From: Sphingobacterium endophyticum
Lineage (GTDB): Bacteria; Bacteroidota; Bacteroidia; Sphingobacteriales; Sphingobacteriaceae
Direction: 5' to 3'
Length of the DNA: 64,000 nucleotides
NCBI RefSeq assembly: GCF_009733535.1
Contig: NZ_SMMI01000005.1
Location: 218,121-282,120, forward strand
Shown here: in pieces, positions 1 to 7,064 of the stretch
Layout of the letters: each line of letters starts with the position of its first letter
Position numbering within the stretch: position 1 is the first letter of the stretch
Position numbers and translations under genes: made by a program
Notes under the pieces: model-generated
Databases searched by the model: none
Seen by the model: the letters and a program-made list of their open reading frames with translations, nothing else
Told to the model about the DNA's origin: nothing

Positions 1-2
1 AA

Positions 3-53
3 TTTGCAAAAGACGGAGGTCTAAATATTTGGAAACAATCCGCTGAATTGTAA
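3..53 (+). CDS. Possible C-terminal tail of an upstream gene (partial)
   Basis: An open frame enters from the left edge and stops at TAA 51-53, reading FAKDGGLNIWKQSAEL. Composition looks protein-like, but 16 residues are too few to identify a family. It could be a chance frame. Confidence 0.25.
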   Translation, partial: FAKDGGLNIWKQSAEL

Positions 54-59
54 AGCTGA

Positions 60-117
60 GGATAGACAGGAGACATATCAATCTAATGTCTTATGTCTAT
101 TAATCTATTGTCTATCC
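60..117. repeat. Nested inverted repeat of GTCTA-type words
   Basis: GGATAGACA (60-68) pairs with TGTCTATCC (109-117), and AGACATA (71-77) pairs with TATGTCT (92-98). The interior is built from related words (ATGTCT, GTCTAT, ATCTAT). There is no T tract, so this is not a standard terminator. It sits just beyond the stop codon of the CotH-like gene and may be a small interspersed repeat or an RNA hairpin. Confidence 0.45.
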
Positions 118-121
118 ACTA

Positions 122-1648
122 TCAATCAAATTGTGGGTCTGAAAATTGAGTATCAAGCCAAGTTAGACGGGCAGTAATAAAATTCTTAATAAAATCAACA
201 TAATCTTGGTGAGAAACGCCTATATACCAGCTTTGGTTGATGTTAATCCCTAAGATTTCCCATTTAATAAAATTATAAGGCTGGCTAAAAGAAATAAGTT
301 TATTTCTTTGGTCTATATATTCAGGTAGAGATGTTAAATTGCTTTTTACTTCTTTCCATCTTCTGCGAACTAATTTTTTGAATTCTGGGTCTTCCAAGAA
401 TTTATTCGTCCATGCTCTTGGTTCATGGGCATGAAATAGCATCAGTTTATTCTGTGCATCCTGAAGTCTTTTGTCATTATTGAATGCAAGGTCAAAATCC
501 CATACTGGACCTACATAAATTTTAGGATCAATATTGCTCTTTTTATACATTCTCATACTCCATAACATATCCGGATTACCACATATTTCATTGATAAGAT
601 AATAATTCACGAAACTCTTAAGGTCAAAATATTTTTGATAGTCCAATGATGGATCGTTATTGGAATTAAACAAACTGTTCTCAAAAGAAGTGATATAGTC
701 TTTGATATAATTGAATTGTTCATCAGTAATATCATCCTCATCGGGAAATTTAACAGTAATGGGCATTCCTTTGTTAGTCGTAAAGTTTACAGGTTCAGAA
801 TAGGCATATCCATCTTCTTCAATAATAAAACCGCCATTGTCTTCATCTATTGGGATTCTATTTTCGCCTTCTTTAACATGTTCAGTCAAGGTGTAATTAC
901 CCATATATTCACCATTTAAAAAGAACTCTACATAATGTTGACGTGGAGTATATTCTAGTCCTAATCTTCTGCTAACTTCAAAGGCGACATCATTTCTTAA
1001 TAAAGATTGATCGCCATAATTTGCCATCAAGGCCCAACTTTTGTCAGCAGGCATTCCCAATAGTTCAGCTTTCTTATCCAATTTAATTCGGTATGGTTTT
1101 TTAGGCATCCACCAAGTAGAATTTCCCCTACCCTTAACCTCTGTTTTTCCCTCATAGATAACAGTTCCTTCGAAACCACGAGTAATTGTAATATTACCTT
1201 CCACATACACATCTTTACTATCAATAGGTTTCCCATCAGTTGTTAAATAGATTGCCGGCAAGCCTGTATCGATTACCTTAACAATATAAGTCTTGTTATT
1301 TCCATTTTCGGCAACAACATCATACTTGACTATTTTCGAAAAATCTTGTTTACTAGTACCGCTGATCTGTTCAAGGTTATTGACTGTTATTTTTACTCCT
1401 TTATGTTCAAATTCTGGGACTAGCGCACTGACATCAGTTCCTTTTAAAGTCCTTACAAAAATTGTATCACCGATAATTTCCGAAGTCATATCAAACCACA
1501 AATGTGGCTGCTTTTCTTTCTTAATAATAAAGTTAGTCAGTTCATTTTCAGAAGATAGATCAGGCAATTTATCTTTTGAGCAAGATATAAATAGGATCAA
1601 TAAGAGGTTTATAGAGAAATACCGTACATAAAGATTTTTATTCAACAT
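122..1648 (-). CDS. CotH kinase family lipoprotein
   Basis: Predicted secreted lipoprotein: hydrophobic N-terminus ending in a lipobox with Cys23. Residues about 31-127 look like a beta-sandwich domain of the DUF5018 type often found in front of CotH in Bacteroidota. Residues about 130-500 are the CotH domain, with the GRGNST motif (173-178), Lys-rich KKPYRIKL (183-190), and a DFD motif (384-386) that matches the metal-binding Asp region of these atypical kinases. CotH proteins are protein-kinase-fold enzymes known from Bacillus spore coat; the bacteroidal lipoproteins have no settled substrate. The 508-aa length is normal. The gene stands alone, with no obvious partner. Family assignment is firm; kinase activity and target are inferred. 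Confidence 0.85.
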   Translation of the reverse strand: MLNKNLYVRYFSINLLLILFISCSKDKLPDLSSENELTNFIIKKEKQPHLWFDMTSEIIGDTIFVRTLKGTDVSALVPEFEHKGVKITVNNLEQISGTSKQDFSKIVKYDVVAENGNNKTYIVKVIDTGLPAIYLTTDGKPIDSKDVYVEGNITITRGFEGTVIYEGKTEVKGRGNSTWWMPKKPYRIKLDKKAELLGMPADKSWALMANYGDQSLLRNDVAFEVSRRLGLEYTPRQHYVEFFLNGEYMGNYTLTEHVKEGENRIPIDEDNGGFIIEEDGYAYSEPVNFTTNKGMPITVKFPDEDDITDEQFNYIKDYITSFENSLFNSNNDPSLDYQKYFDLKSFVNYYLINEICGNPDMLWSMRMYKKSNIDPKIYVGPVWDFDLAFNNDKRLQDAQNKLMLFHAHEPRAWTNKFLEDPEFKKLVRRRWKEVKSNLTSLPEYIDQRNKLISFSQPYNFIKWEILGININQSWYIGVSHQDYVDFIKNFITARLTWLDTQFSDPQFD

Positions 1649-1735
1649 AGGTTTTTATATTAGGTTAGCGGTTTCCAAGGTAAATTTACATCCACTAAAA
1701 AACTGTATTATAAATTGGTAAATATTTGAAAAAAC

Positions 1736-1769
1736 AAAAGTCGTTTTATAAAAATATAAAACGACTTTT
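1736..1769 (-). terminator. 15-bp stem-loop terminator
   Basis: Perfect arms 1736-1750 and 1755-1769 around an AAAA loop (core AAGTCGTTTTATA). It lies just past the stop of the 176-aa gene (1808-2338, minus strand) and before CotH. Confidence 0.7.
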
Positions 1770-1807
1770 AGTAATACAAATTGATAATCAGTTAATTATT
1801 AAATGAC

Positions 1808-2338
1808 TTATCTTACGATGAGATCAAATTGTTTATATTTCATTAATAACCATTCCTTCTTTTCTTCAAAAGTCGATATTTCATTATTGTTTTCTGCTTC
1901 TTCCAATTTTTGAATAATTATTCTACTGTATTTCAGCTGAAGTAAATCTGAAAGATGATCAATATGTTCCTCACTTATATCATTTTCAAACCAGAAAGTA
2001 AGTTCTTCTAAAAAAACTCCATCCCAAGTAAAAATGGTTGGATCTGAAATTCCTTCTTCTAGGAAATACTTGATAAATCCATATGTCTTCAAGTCATAGG
2101 CAATAATTTCTGAATTTCTAATTTCCAAAATAGGCCTGAATCTTTCTGTCTGATACGTGAATTGTTCTTCAGCACCCAAATTGAATATAGAATCTGGCTT
2201 ATTATAGTCATATGCTAATTCCTCTCTAAAAATCGGATCTGATATTTTTCCATTATAAATTTCATTTATTATTGGAGGGAACTTCACATTATCAAATAAT
2301 TTTCTTACATCCAGTTCAGTAATCTTTTTATCACTCAT
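1808..2338 (-). CDS. Hypothetical protein, 176 aa
   Basis: I do not recognise a family. The protein is acidic and soluble with no signal peptide. It has a predicted mixed alpha/beta middle (RPILEIRNSEIIAYDLKTYG, about 69-88) and a helical, charged C-terminus. The middle segment faintly recalls SMI1/KNR4-type immunity proteins, where a PI(L)xI..... (V)YD(L) strand pair is common, but no toxin gene is adjacent, so I do not assign that role. It is transcribed alone, ends in the stem-loop at 1736-1769, and has an inverted repeat upstream (2382-2402). Confidence 0.6.
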   Translation of the reverse strand: MSDKKITELDVRKLFDNVKFPPIINEIYNGKISDPIFREELAYDYNKPDSIFNLGAEEQFTYQTERFRPILEIRNSEIIAYDLKTYGFIKYFLEEGISDPTIFTWDGVFLEELTFWFENDISEEHIDHLSDLLQLKYSRIIIQKLEEAENNNEISTFEEKKEWLLMKYKQFDLIVR

Positions 2339-2381
2339 AATCTTACATTTCTTTTAATACCTTAATTTTCAATAATTAAAT

Positions 2382-2402
2382 TTCTGAAATTAAAATTCAG
2401 AA
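2382..2402. repeat. Short inverted repeat upstream of the 176-aa gene
   Basis: TTCTGAA (2382-2388) and TTCAGAA (2396-2402) separated by 7 bases, about 45 bases before the start at 2338. It could be an operator or a chance repeat in AT-rich DNA. Confidence 0.3.
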
Positions 2403-2562
2403 CCTTTATAAAAATTTAAACAATCTATATACATTATTGTAAATAATATCTACGAACCATATACAAATTACAAACAGGAATAAATTCTTATAATTCTAAA
2501 ACTTTTAAGTAGAAATTTTGAAGAACAAAATACTTATTCAGATGTTTGGAAAAATAAAAAAG

Positions 2563-3018
2563 ATGAATAAAAGAATCGATATTCAGGAGTTAGAACCAAA
2601 AGGTTATAGAGGAATGCTGGTTTTGGAAAGTTACTTACAAAATTGCGGCTTGTCAAAAACACATCTTCATCTTATTAAAATAAGGGCGTCTCAGATCAAC
2701 GGATGTGCATTTTGTATAAATATGCATACTCAGGATGCATTGAAGGATGGAGAAACGATTACAAGAATTGTTTTGTTAGATGCATGGAGAGAAACAGAAA
2801 GTTATACGGAAGAAGAGCGATCTATATTAGCAATTACAGAAGAGGTTACTCTAATTAACCAACATGGATTATCTGATGCAAGTTATGAAACTGCTAAAAA
2901 ATATTTTGATGACCATTATATAGCTCAAGTAATAATGGCTGTTGTTACGATAAATGGTTGGAACCGAATTGCCATTAGCACTCAAAAATTACCTGACATA
3001 ATAAGTCCTGAATCCTAA
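2563..3018 (+). CDS. Carboxymuconolactone decarboxylase / AhpD-like protein
   Basis: Small all-helical AhpD-like protein of about 151 aa. The redox motif is clear: C48-A-F-C51-I-N-M-H55, the CxxC...H signature of alkylhydroperoxidase-like proteins. These act as disulfide-dependent peroxidase partners or in related redox chemistry. I chose the ATG at 2563 (MNKRIDIQELEPKGY), because homologues of this subgroup begin with this segment; a TTG at 2518 and an ATG at 2542 are in frame but would add a family-atypical tail. The next gene, a GliT/TrxR-like flavoprotein on the same strand, suggests a shared thiol-redox theme, although a stem-loop separates them. Confidence 0.8.
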   Translation: MNKRIDIQELEPKGYRGMLVLESYLQNCGLSKTHLHLIKIRASQINGCAFCINMHTQDALKDGETITRIVLLDAWRETESYTEEERSILAITEEVTLINQHGLSDASYETAKKYFDDHYIAQVIMAVVTINGWNRIAISTQKLPDIISPES

Positions 3019-3067
3019 AAACATGCTAAAGTATTTTTAAGATTATTTTATACTAAAGGTGAAAAAA

Positions 3068-3108
3068 ATACACAATTGCAATTAAGTTGCAATTGTGTAT
3101 TTTTTTTT
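3068..3108 (+). terminator. Stem-loop with T tract; may double as operator
   Basis: Perfect 14-bp arms 3068-3081 and 3087-3100 (ACACAATTGCAA / TTGCAATTGTGT) around a 5-base loop, followed by eight T. This is a good terminator for the AhpD-like gene. Its right arm also overlaps the -33 position of the promoter at 3108-3115, so a repressor site is an alternative. Confidence 0.7.
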
Positions 3109-3115
3109 ACCTTTG
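3087..3115 (+). promoter_or_regulatory. Bacteroidota-type promoter for the TrxR-like gene
   Basis: TACCTTTG at 3108-3115 is an exact TAnnTTTG -7 box. A TTG at 3087-3089 lies 18 bases upstream in the -33 position. The predicted transcript start is near 3121, 35 bases before the ATG at 3156. Confidence 0.55.
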
Positions 3116-3155
3116 AGTTATCAATGAATTAACATTGAATAATGAAATAATGATT

Positions 3156-4064
3156 ATGAGCAATAATAAAGAGTTTGACGTCATAATAGTAGGTGGAAGT
3201 TATGCTGGTTTATCTGCCGGTATGTCATTAGGTAGGTCTTTAAAACAGGTTTTGATTATTGATAGTGGATTGCCCTGCAACAGACAAACTCCCCATTCCC
3301 AAAACTTTATAACTCAGGATGGCGAGAAACCATCTGAAATTGCTAAAAAGGCAAAACAACAAGTTTCAAGATATCAGTCGATCGAATTTTATGAAGGTAT
3401 AGCAGAGAAAGGCAAAATCTTGGGAAAAGGATTTGAAATCACGACTCAACAAGGGGACAAATTCACTTCCAACAAACTAATATTTGCGACTGGAATTCGT
3501 GATATAATGCCAGATATTAGGGGATTTTCTGAATGTTGGGGAAAGTCAGTGATTCATTGTCCCTACTGTCACGGATATGAACATAGAAATAAAAAAACTG
3601 GAATATTTATTAATAATGAACGCGCATTTCATTTGACACAATTGGTTAACAATCTCACTGATAAACTAAGTATTTTGACCTCTGGAGTTTCCATATTTAC
3701 TGTTGAACAACTTGAAAAGTTAGGAAAGCATCAAATATCCATCATTGAAGACCAAGTTATAGCATTTGAGCACAAACATGGCCAAATTAAAAACGTAATT
3801 CTTGAGGGTGATAAAAAGGTAAGTTTTGATGCGATTTATTCATCAGTTCCTTTTGAGCAGCACTGTAATATTCCCGTAGAACTTGGATGCGAATTAAATG
3901 AGCAAGGGTACATTAAGATTGATGCTTTTCAAAAGACTAATATTCCAGGCATTTATGCCATCGGAGATTGTAGTAGTCCTATGCGTTCAGTAGCTAATGC
4001 TGTAGCTGCGGGTAATTTTGCAGGAGCAATGGTAAATATGGAACTAACAGAAGAAAGGTTTTAA
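3156..4064 (+). CDS. Thioredoxin reductase-like FAD oxidoreductase (GliT type)
   Basis: FAD-dependent class II pyridine-nucleotide-disulfide oxidoreductase of about 302 aa. FAD-binding GGSYAG sits at residues 13-18, the redox pair C135-P-Y-C138 in HCPYCHGYE, and the C-terminal FAD motif YAIGDCSSP near residue 265. The CPYCHGYE form is typical of GliT/HlmI-like relatives rather than classical TrxB. The usual NADPH-binding GxGxxA/G motif after the CxxC is not visible (GIFINNERAFHL instead), so this may be a thiol oxidase or use another electron partner. Start chosen at ATG 3156 (MSNNKEFDVIIVGG); TTG 3135 and ATG 3150 are in frame. The upstream neighbour is an AhpD-like CxxC protein. Confidence 0.8.
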   Translation: MSNNKEFDVIIVGGSYAGLSAGMSLGRSLKQVLIIDSGLPCNRQTPHSQNFITQDGEKPSEIAKKAKQQVSRYQSIEFYEGIAEKGKILGKGFEITTQQGDKFTSNKLIFATGIRDIMPDIRGFSECWGKSVIHCPYCHGYEHRNKKTGIFINNERAFHLTQLVNNLTDKLSILTSGVSIFTVEQLEKLGKHQISIIEDQVIAFEHKHGQIKNVILEGDKKVSFDAIYSSVPFEQHCNIPVELGCELNEQGYIKIDAFQKTNIPGIYAIGDCSSPMRSVANAVAAGNFAGAMVNMELTEERF

Positions 4065-4097
4065 TACAGCAATTAAATGGTTGCTGTATTAAAACCT
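4056..4097. terminator. Bidirectional 17-bp terminator overlapping a stop codon
   Basis: Perfect 17-bp arms 4056-4072 and 4081-4097 (AGGTTTTAATACAGCAA and complement) around an 8-base loop. The TAA stop of the TrxR-like gene (4062-4064) lies inside the left arm. It separates two convergent genes. Confidence 0.7.
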
Positions 4098-4105
4098 CAA
4101 AATTA

Positions 4106-4897
4106 TTATATATCAGAGTATTCTGTTGGTCTACAAAGAATAGTTACATTTTTAGACACATTATTTTGGTATTGGGGCATTTCTGCCATTGGTTTATAAA
4201 GTGGTCCAAAAGCTTTCCAATGCGCTTCACGGTCTGTCATATTCTCAAAAGTAGTCAGGTACATTAGATTAGGCATTGTACTTCCGGAAATAACTTGTCC
4301 ATAAAAAACAGCATTAAAATTTAATTTTTCAAAGATTTCAATTTCGCCATTATTAAACATGGATATTTTATTGGCAGATAATTTTTCGGTCGGACCTTCA
4401 TAACTTCTGAGCTCATAAACTCGTTCACTTTTATTTGCTTTTAGCTTTGGTACAGAAACAAATGGCATGCCTTTGAAAGCCTTCATTATTATTGTTTCAA
4501 CTCTTGAAAATGGCGCATTATTGTATGATGCATCCAAATATTCTTTTCCTGACTGTAAATATTGATTATCTTTTAAAATTAGTTCATCAAGGCTTGCGAA
4601 TTTTTCGAGTTTTGGGGAGGAACTAAATACATAAATTATTTTATCTGCTTTGTCAATATTATCTATTGGTTTAAACACTGCAAGCTCCTTAAATCCTAAT
4701 TTGTGCATAGCAGGTAAATAGGTTTTTTCAAGATAACGATCAATTACCTGTTCCTGTTCAACAGTTTGAAAGTGATAAACTTTCAATTGAAAATAAATTG
4801 TTTTTGCTGACGCAAATGAGCTGGAAAGGATACTGATGAAAATCAATATCATGAAAATCCTAAGCCGATTGTTCATCGATGTAATCATGTATAACAT
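4106..4897 (-). CDS. Secreted NIPSNAP family protein
   Basis: The N-terminus holds a signal peptide (hydrophobic IFMILIFISILSSSFASA, cleavage after ASA near residue 31). The mature part looks like two ferredoxin-like alpha/beta domains. The C-terminal domain (about 160-255), with ERVYELRSYEG, FGPLYKPM-like and HWKAF segments, is a NIPSNAP domain (dimeric alpha/beta-barrel superfamily). Its function in bacteria is unknown. The start could be the ATG at 4897, 4888 or 4876; the last gives the most compact signal peptide. It is monocistronic and convergent with the TrxR-like gene. Confidence 0.75.
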   Translation of the reverse strand: MLYMITSMNNRLRIFMILIFISILSSSFASAKTIYFQLKVYHFQTVEQEQVIDRYLEKTYLPAMHKLGFKELAVFKPIDNIDKADKIIYVFSSSPKLEKFASLDELILKDNQYLQSGKEYLDASYNNAPFSRVETIIMKAFKGMPFVSVPKLKANKSERVYELRSYEGPTEKLSANKISMFNNGEIEIFEKLNFNAVFYGQVISGSTMPNLMYLTTFENMTDREAHWKAFGPLYKPMAEMPQYQNNVSKNVTILCRPTEYSDI

Positions 4898-5035
4898 TTT
4901 AGTTTTTATAGGTTTAGATTATTATTATTTTTTTCTTTTATTCTAAAAATAAAGTTTAAAAGTAGGGTTTTTAGATTATTATTTATAGAATAAAAATATA
5001 CATTGATATATTTCTAAAAATTACATATTTATTCT

Positions 5036-5043
5036 TATTTTAG
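5036..5043 (+). promoter_or_regulatory. Possible -7 box of the fluoride riboswitch transcript
   Basis: TATTTTAG matches TAnnTTTG at 7 of 8 positions and lies a few bases upstream of the riboswitch, so the aptamer would be at the very 5' end of the RNA. No clear -33 TTTG. Confidence 0.35.
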
Positions 5044-5050
5044 ATAAATA

Positions 5051-5110
5051 CGAAAAAGGAAATGGTGTTCTTCCTTACCCAACCGCTTAAAAAAGCTGAT
5101 GACGCCTGAT
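5051..5110 (+). ncRNA. Fluoride riboswitch (crcB motif)
   Basis: The sequence carries the conserved crcB-RNA landmarks in order. First is a GGAA(AATGGTGTTC)TTCC hairpin segment (5058-5074). Then comes AACCGC (5081-5086), a small GCTT-AAAA-AAGC hairpin (5085-5096), and CTGATGACGCC (5096-5106). GGTGTT (5064-5069) can pair with GACGCC (5101-5106) with G-U wobbles, forming the long-range helix of the aptamer. The gene directly downstream is a CLC family antiporter with the fluoride-type GREGT motif, the classic partner of this riboswitch. Recognised from the consensus, not computed. Confidence 0.85.
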
Positions 5111-5137
5111 TAAATAAATTTTTATAATTTTATCAGG
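5105..5137 (+). promoter_or_regulatory. Candidate riboswitch expression platform
   Basis: CCTGAT (5105-5110), the 3' edge of the aptamer, can pair with ATCAGG (5132-5137), which ends 6 bases before the ATG at 5144. The AT-rich interior can extend the helix. Pairing would compete with the aptamer's closing helix and would hold the start region in structure. Confidence 0.45.
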
Positions 5138-5143
5138 TATATT

Positions 5144-6451
5144 ATGTCATCAAAGGTGCAACGATCAGCTTTTAATAAATCTAAATTATCCATACAGTTA
5201 TTTTTCCGTCAGTATCCTGGTTTTATCTATATCCTAAAATGGACTTTGATTAGTTTAGTTACAGGATCATGCATAGGTAGTGCATCAGCAGGATTTTTGA
5301 TAACATTGGATTGGGCAACAAACTTTAGGGAGAGCCATCTTTGGCTTATCTGGATTTTGCCTTTTGCTGGATTATTAATAGGATTACTTTATCATTATTA
5401 TGGGAAATCAGTTGAGGCAGGAAATAATCTGTTAATTGATAACATCCATCAACCTAAAGAAATCATACCATTTAAGATGGCTCCTTTTGTTTATTTGGGA
5501 ACCATTGTGACTCACTTCTTTGGCGGTTCTGCTGGCCGTGAAGGCACTGCTTTACAAATGGCGGCTGCAATTGCGGATCAATTTACAAAGCCTTTCAAAC
5601 TATCTACCTCAGATAGAAAGATATTATTAATTGCAGCTGTTGCTGGAGGATTTGGGTCGGTTTTCGGCACACCTCTGGCTGGGGCAATTTTTGGGATGGA
5701 ATTCTTTCTTTTAGGAAGACTAAGATATAACGCTATATTTCCTGCATTTATAACCGCAATTTTTGCTGATTTAGTAACCAAGCTTTGGCAAGCCGAGCAC
5801 ACACACTATCATATTGAAATCATTCCTGACATTTCAGTACCCAATATTCTATATGCAATTCTTGCAGGTGCCATTTTTGGGATATGCGCTGCGACTTTTA
5901 GTAAATTAATGCACAAAACGGGAGATTTATTTAAGTCAAAAATTAGCTACCCTCCTCTCCGACCTTTTGTAGGAGGAATATTAGTTGCGTTTGCAGTTTT
6001 TTTCATAGGTACAAGTAAATACATTGGTTTAGGTATTCCAGTAATTGTGGATTCTTTTGATGAACAGTTGCCCTTTTATGATTTTGCAGTAAAAATGATA
6101 TTCACTATCGTAACACTTTCGGCAGGATTTAAAGGAGGTGAAGTAACACCTTTATTTTTTATTGGGGCAACATTAGGCAATGCATTAGCCTTATTCCTCC
6201 CCTTACCAATTGGATTATTGGCAGGAATGGGTTTTGTAGCTGTATTCGCTGGAGCAACAAATACTCCGATAGCCTGTTCACTCATGGCGATAGAATTGTT
6301 TGGGGCTGAATGTGGAGTTTATGTTGCAATCGCTTGTGTCGTTTCATATTTGCTTTCTGGAAACAATAGCATCTATAAAAAGCAACAGATAGGAGAACCA
6401 AAGAACAGTAGATTCTCAAGTTTGGAAGGAAAAAGAATTGCGGATCTTTAA
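5144..6451 (+). CDS. CLC-F type fluoride/proton antiporter
   Basis: Integral membrane ClC family protein of 435 aa, the normal length, with about 10-12 hydrophobic segments. Seen motifs: GGSAGREGT (127-135, with the gating glutamate E133), GSVFGTPLAGAIFGMEF (171-187) and FKGGEVTPLFFIGATLG near 327-343. The fluoride-specific subclade (CLC-F) carries GREGT/V rather than the chloride-type GREGP, as here. The immediately upstream fluoride riboswitch strongly supports export of F- in exchange for H+ as a resistance function. Databases often label this group only as voltage-gated chloride channel. It is monocistronic, with a stem-loop after the stop. Confidence 0.88.
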   Translation: MSSKVQRSAFNKSKLSIQLFFRQYPGFIYILKWTLISLVTGSCIGSASAGFLITLDWATNFRESHLWLIWILPFAGLLIGLLYHYYGKSVEAGNNLLIDNIHQPKEIIPFKMAPFVYLGTIVTHFFGGSAGREGTALQMAAAIADQFTKPFKLSTSDRKILLIAAVAGGFGSVFGTPLAGAIFGMEFFLLGRLRYNAIFPAFITAIFADLVTKLWQAEHTHYHIEIIPDISVPNILYAILAGAIFGICAATFSKLMHKTGDLFKSKISYPPLRPFVGGILVAFAVFFIGTSKYIGLGIPVIVDSFDEQLPFYDFAVKMIFTIVTLSAGFKGGEVTPLFFIGATLGNALALFLPLPIGLLAGMGFVAVFAGATNTPIACSLMAIELFGAECGVYVAIACVVSYLLSGNNSIYKKQQIGEPKNSRFSSLEGKRIADL

Positions 6452-6485
6452 AAAAAGAAGGTTCTTAACTCCCCAGTTAAGAACC
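6451..6485. terminator. Bidirectional stem-loop terminator
   Basis: Arms GGTTCTTAACT (6460-6470) and AGTTAAGAACC (6475-6485) with loop CCCC. On the minus strand the stem is followed by a T-rich run (complement of 6451-6459), so it best serves the 125-aa gene on that strand. It also follows the CLC gene on the plus strand. Confidence 0.7.
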
Positions 6486-6543
6486 AAATTTGAAAATACT
6501 TAATCTAAAATTACTCAGGATATTTTTATTAGCTACACAAATC

Positions 6544-6921
6544 CTAAGCTTGGAATAATGGTTTGGTACCAAAATTTTCTTTGTTGCTGGATGCTCCAGA
6601 GGTAGCAATGCGAGAACCATTTGTAATAGTTTTCTCTAGAATTTGCATTGCCTGATCAACAAATTTACTGTTATCTATAACCAATTTTTGAAAGGCATTT
6701 TTTATATTATTTTCTAATTTTCCAACCATTCCCTCCCATTTTTGGGCAGAATCGATACTTAGTATTGAAGATTCAGAATTCATCTCCTCTAAGTGATAAT
6801 TGTAAAGATAATTATAGGCAATAATTGAATTAATATAATTACACATGTTTACATCATAACCGATTGAATTTTGCTTCTCTTCGAAGCTCTTCATAAATTT
6901 ATTTTTAATTACATGTGACAT
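6544..6921 (-). CDS. Hypothetical small helical protein
   Basis: Unrecognised 125-aa protein. It is predicted almost entirely helical, soluble, without a signal peptide, and has a Ser/Gly-rich C-terminal tail (SGASSNKENFG) that looks disordered. Internal ATGs (for example M10, MKSFEEKQNSIGY) could be the true start. It lies 143 bases downstream of the response regulator on the same strand but has its own promoter-like element (6973-7000), so it may be a target of that regulator. That link is inference from position only. Confidence 0.6.
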   Translation of the reverse strand: MSHVIKNKFMKSFEEKQNSIGYDVNMCNYINSIIAYNYLYNYHLEEMNSESSILSIDSAQKWEGMVGKLENNIKNAFQKLVIDNSKFVDQAMQILEKTITNGSRIATSGASSNKENFGTKPLFQA

Positions 6922-6972
6922 CTCGGAATCAATATTAGATTAATAATTAAATACTCGTTGTATTTGATATAT

Positions 6973-7000
6973 CAAAGTTAATAAGGACTCCCTATTCAAA
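6973..7000 (-). promoter_or_regulatory. Promoter for the 125-aa gene
   Basis: Read on the minus strand: TTTG at 7000-6997 and an exact TAnnTTTG box (TAACTTTG) at 6980-6973, spaced 16 bases. The predicted start is near 6967, about 45 bases before the ATG at 6921. Confidence 0.55.
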
Positions 7001-7064
7001 ATAGAGTGAAAAAACTGTATTTTTCGATTAAGTATTTATACGGAATAGGTGATAAAAAAATAAT

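Noticed and set aside
1808..2338. Immunity protein of a toxin system
   Set aside because: Only a faint SMI1/KNR4-like feel, with no toxin or secretion gene nearby; left as hypothetical.
5144..6451. Voltage-gated chloride channel as final call
   Set aside because: GREGT motif and the fluoride riboswitch make a fluoride antiporter the better call.
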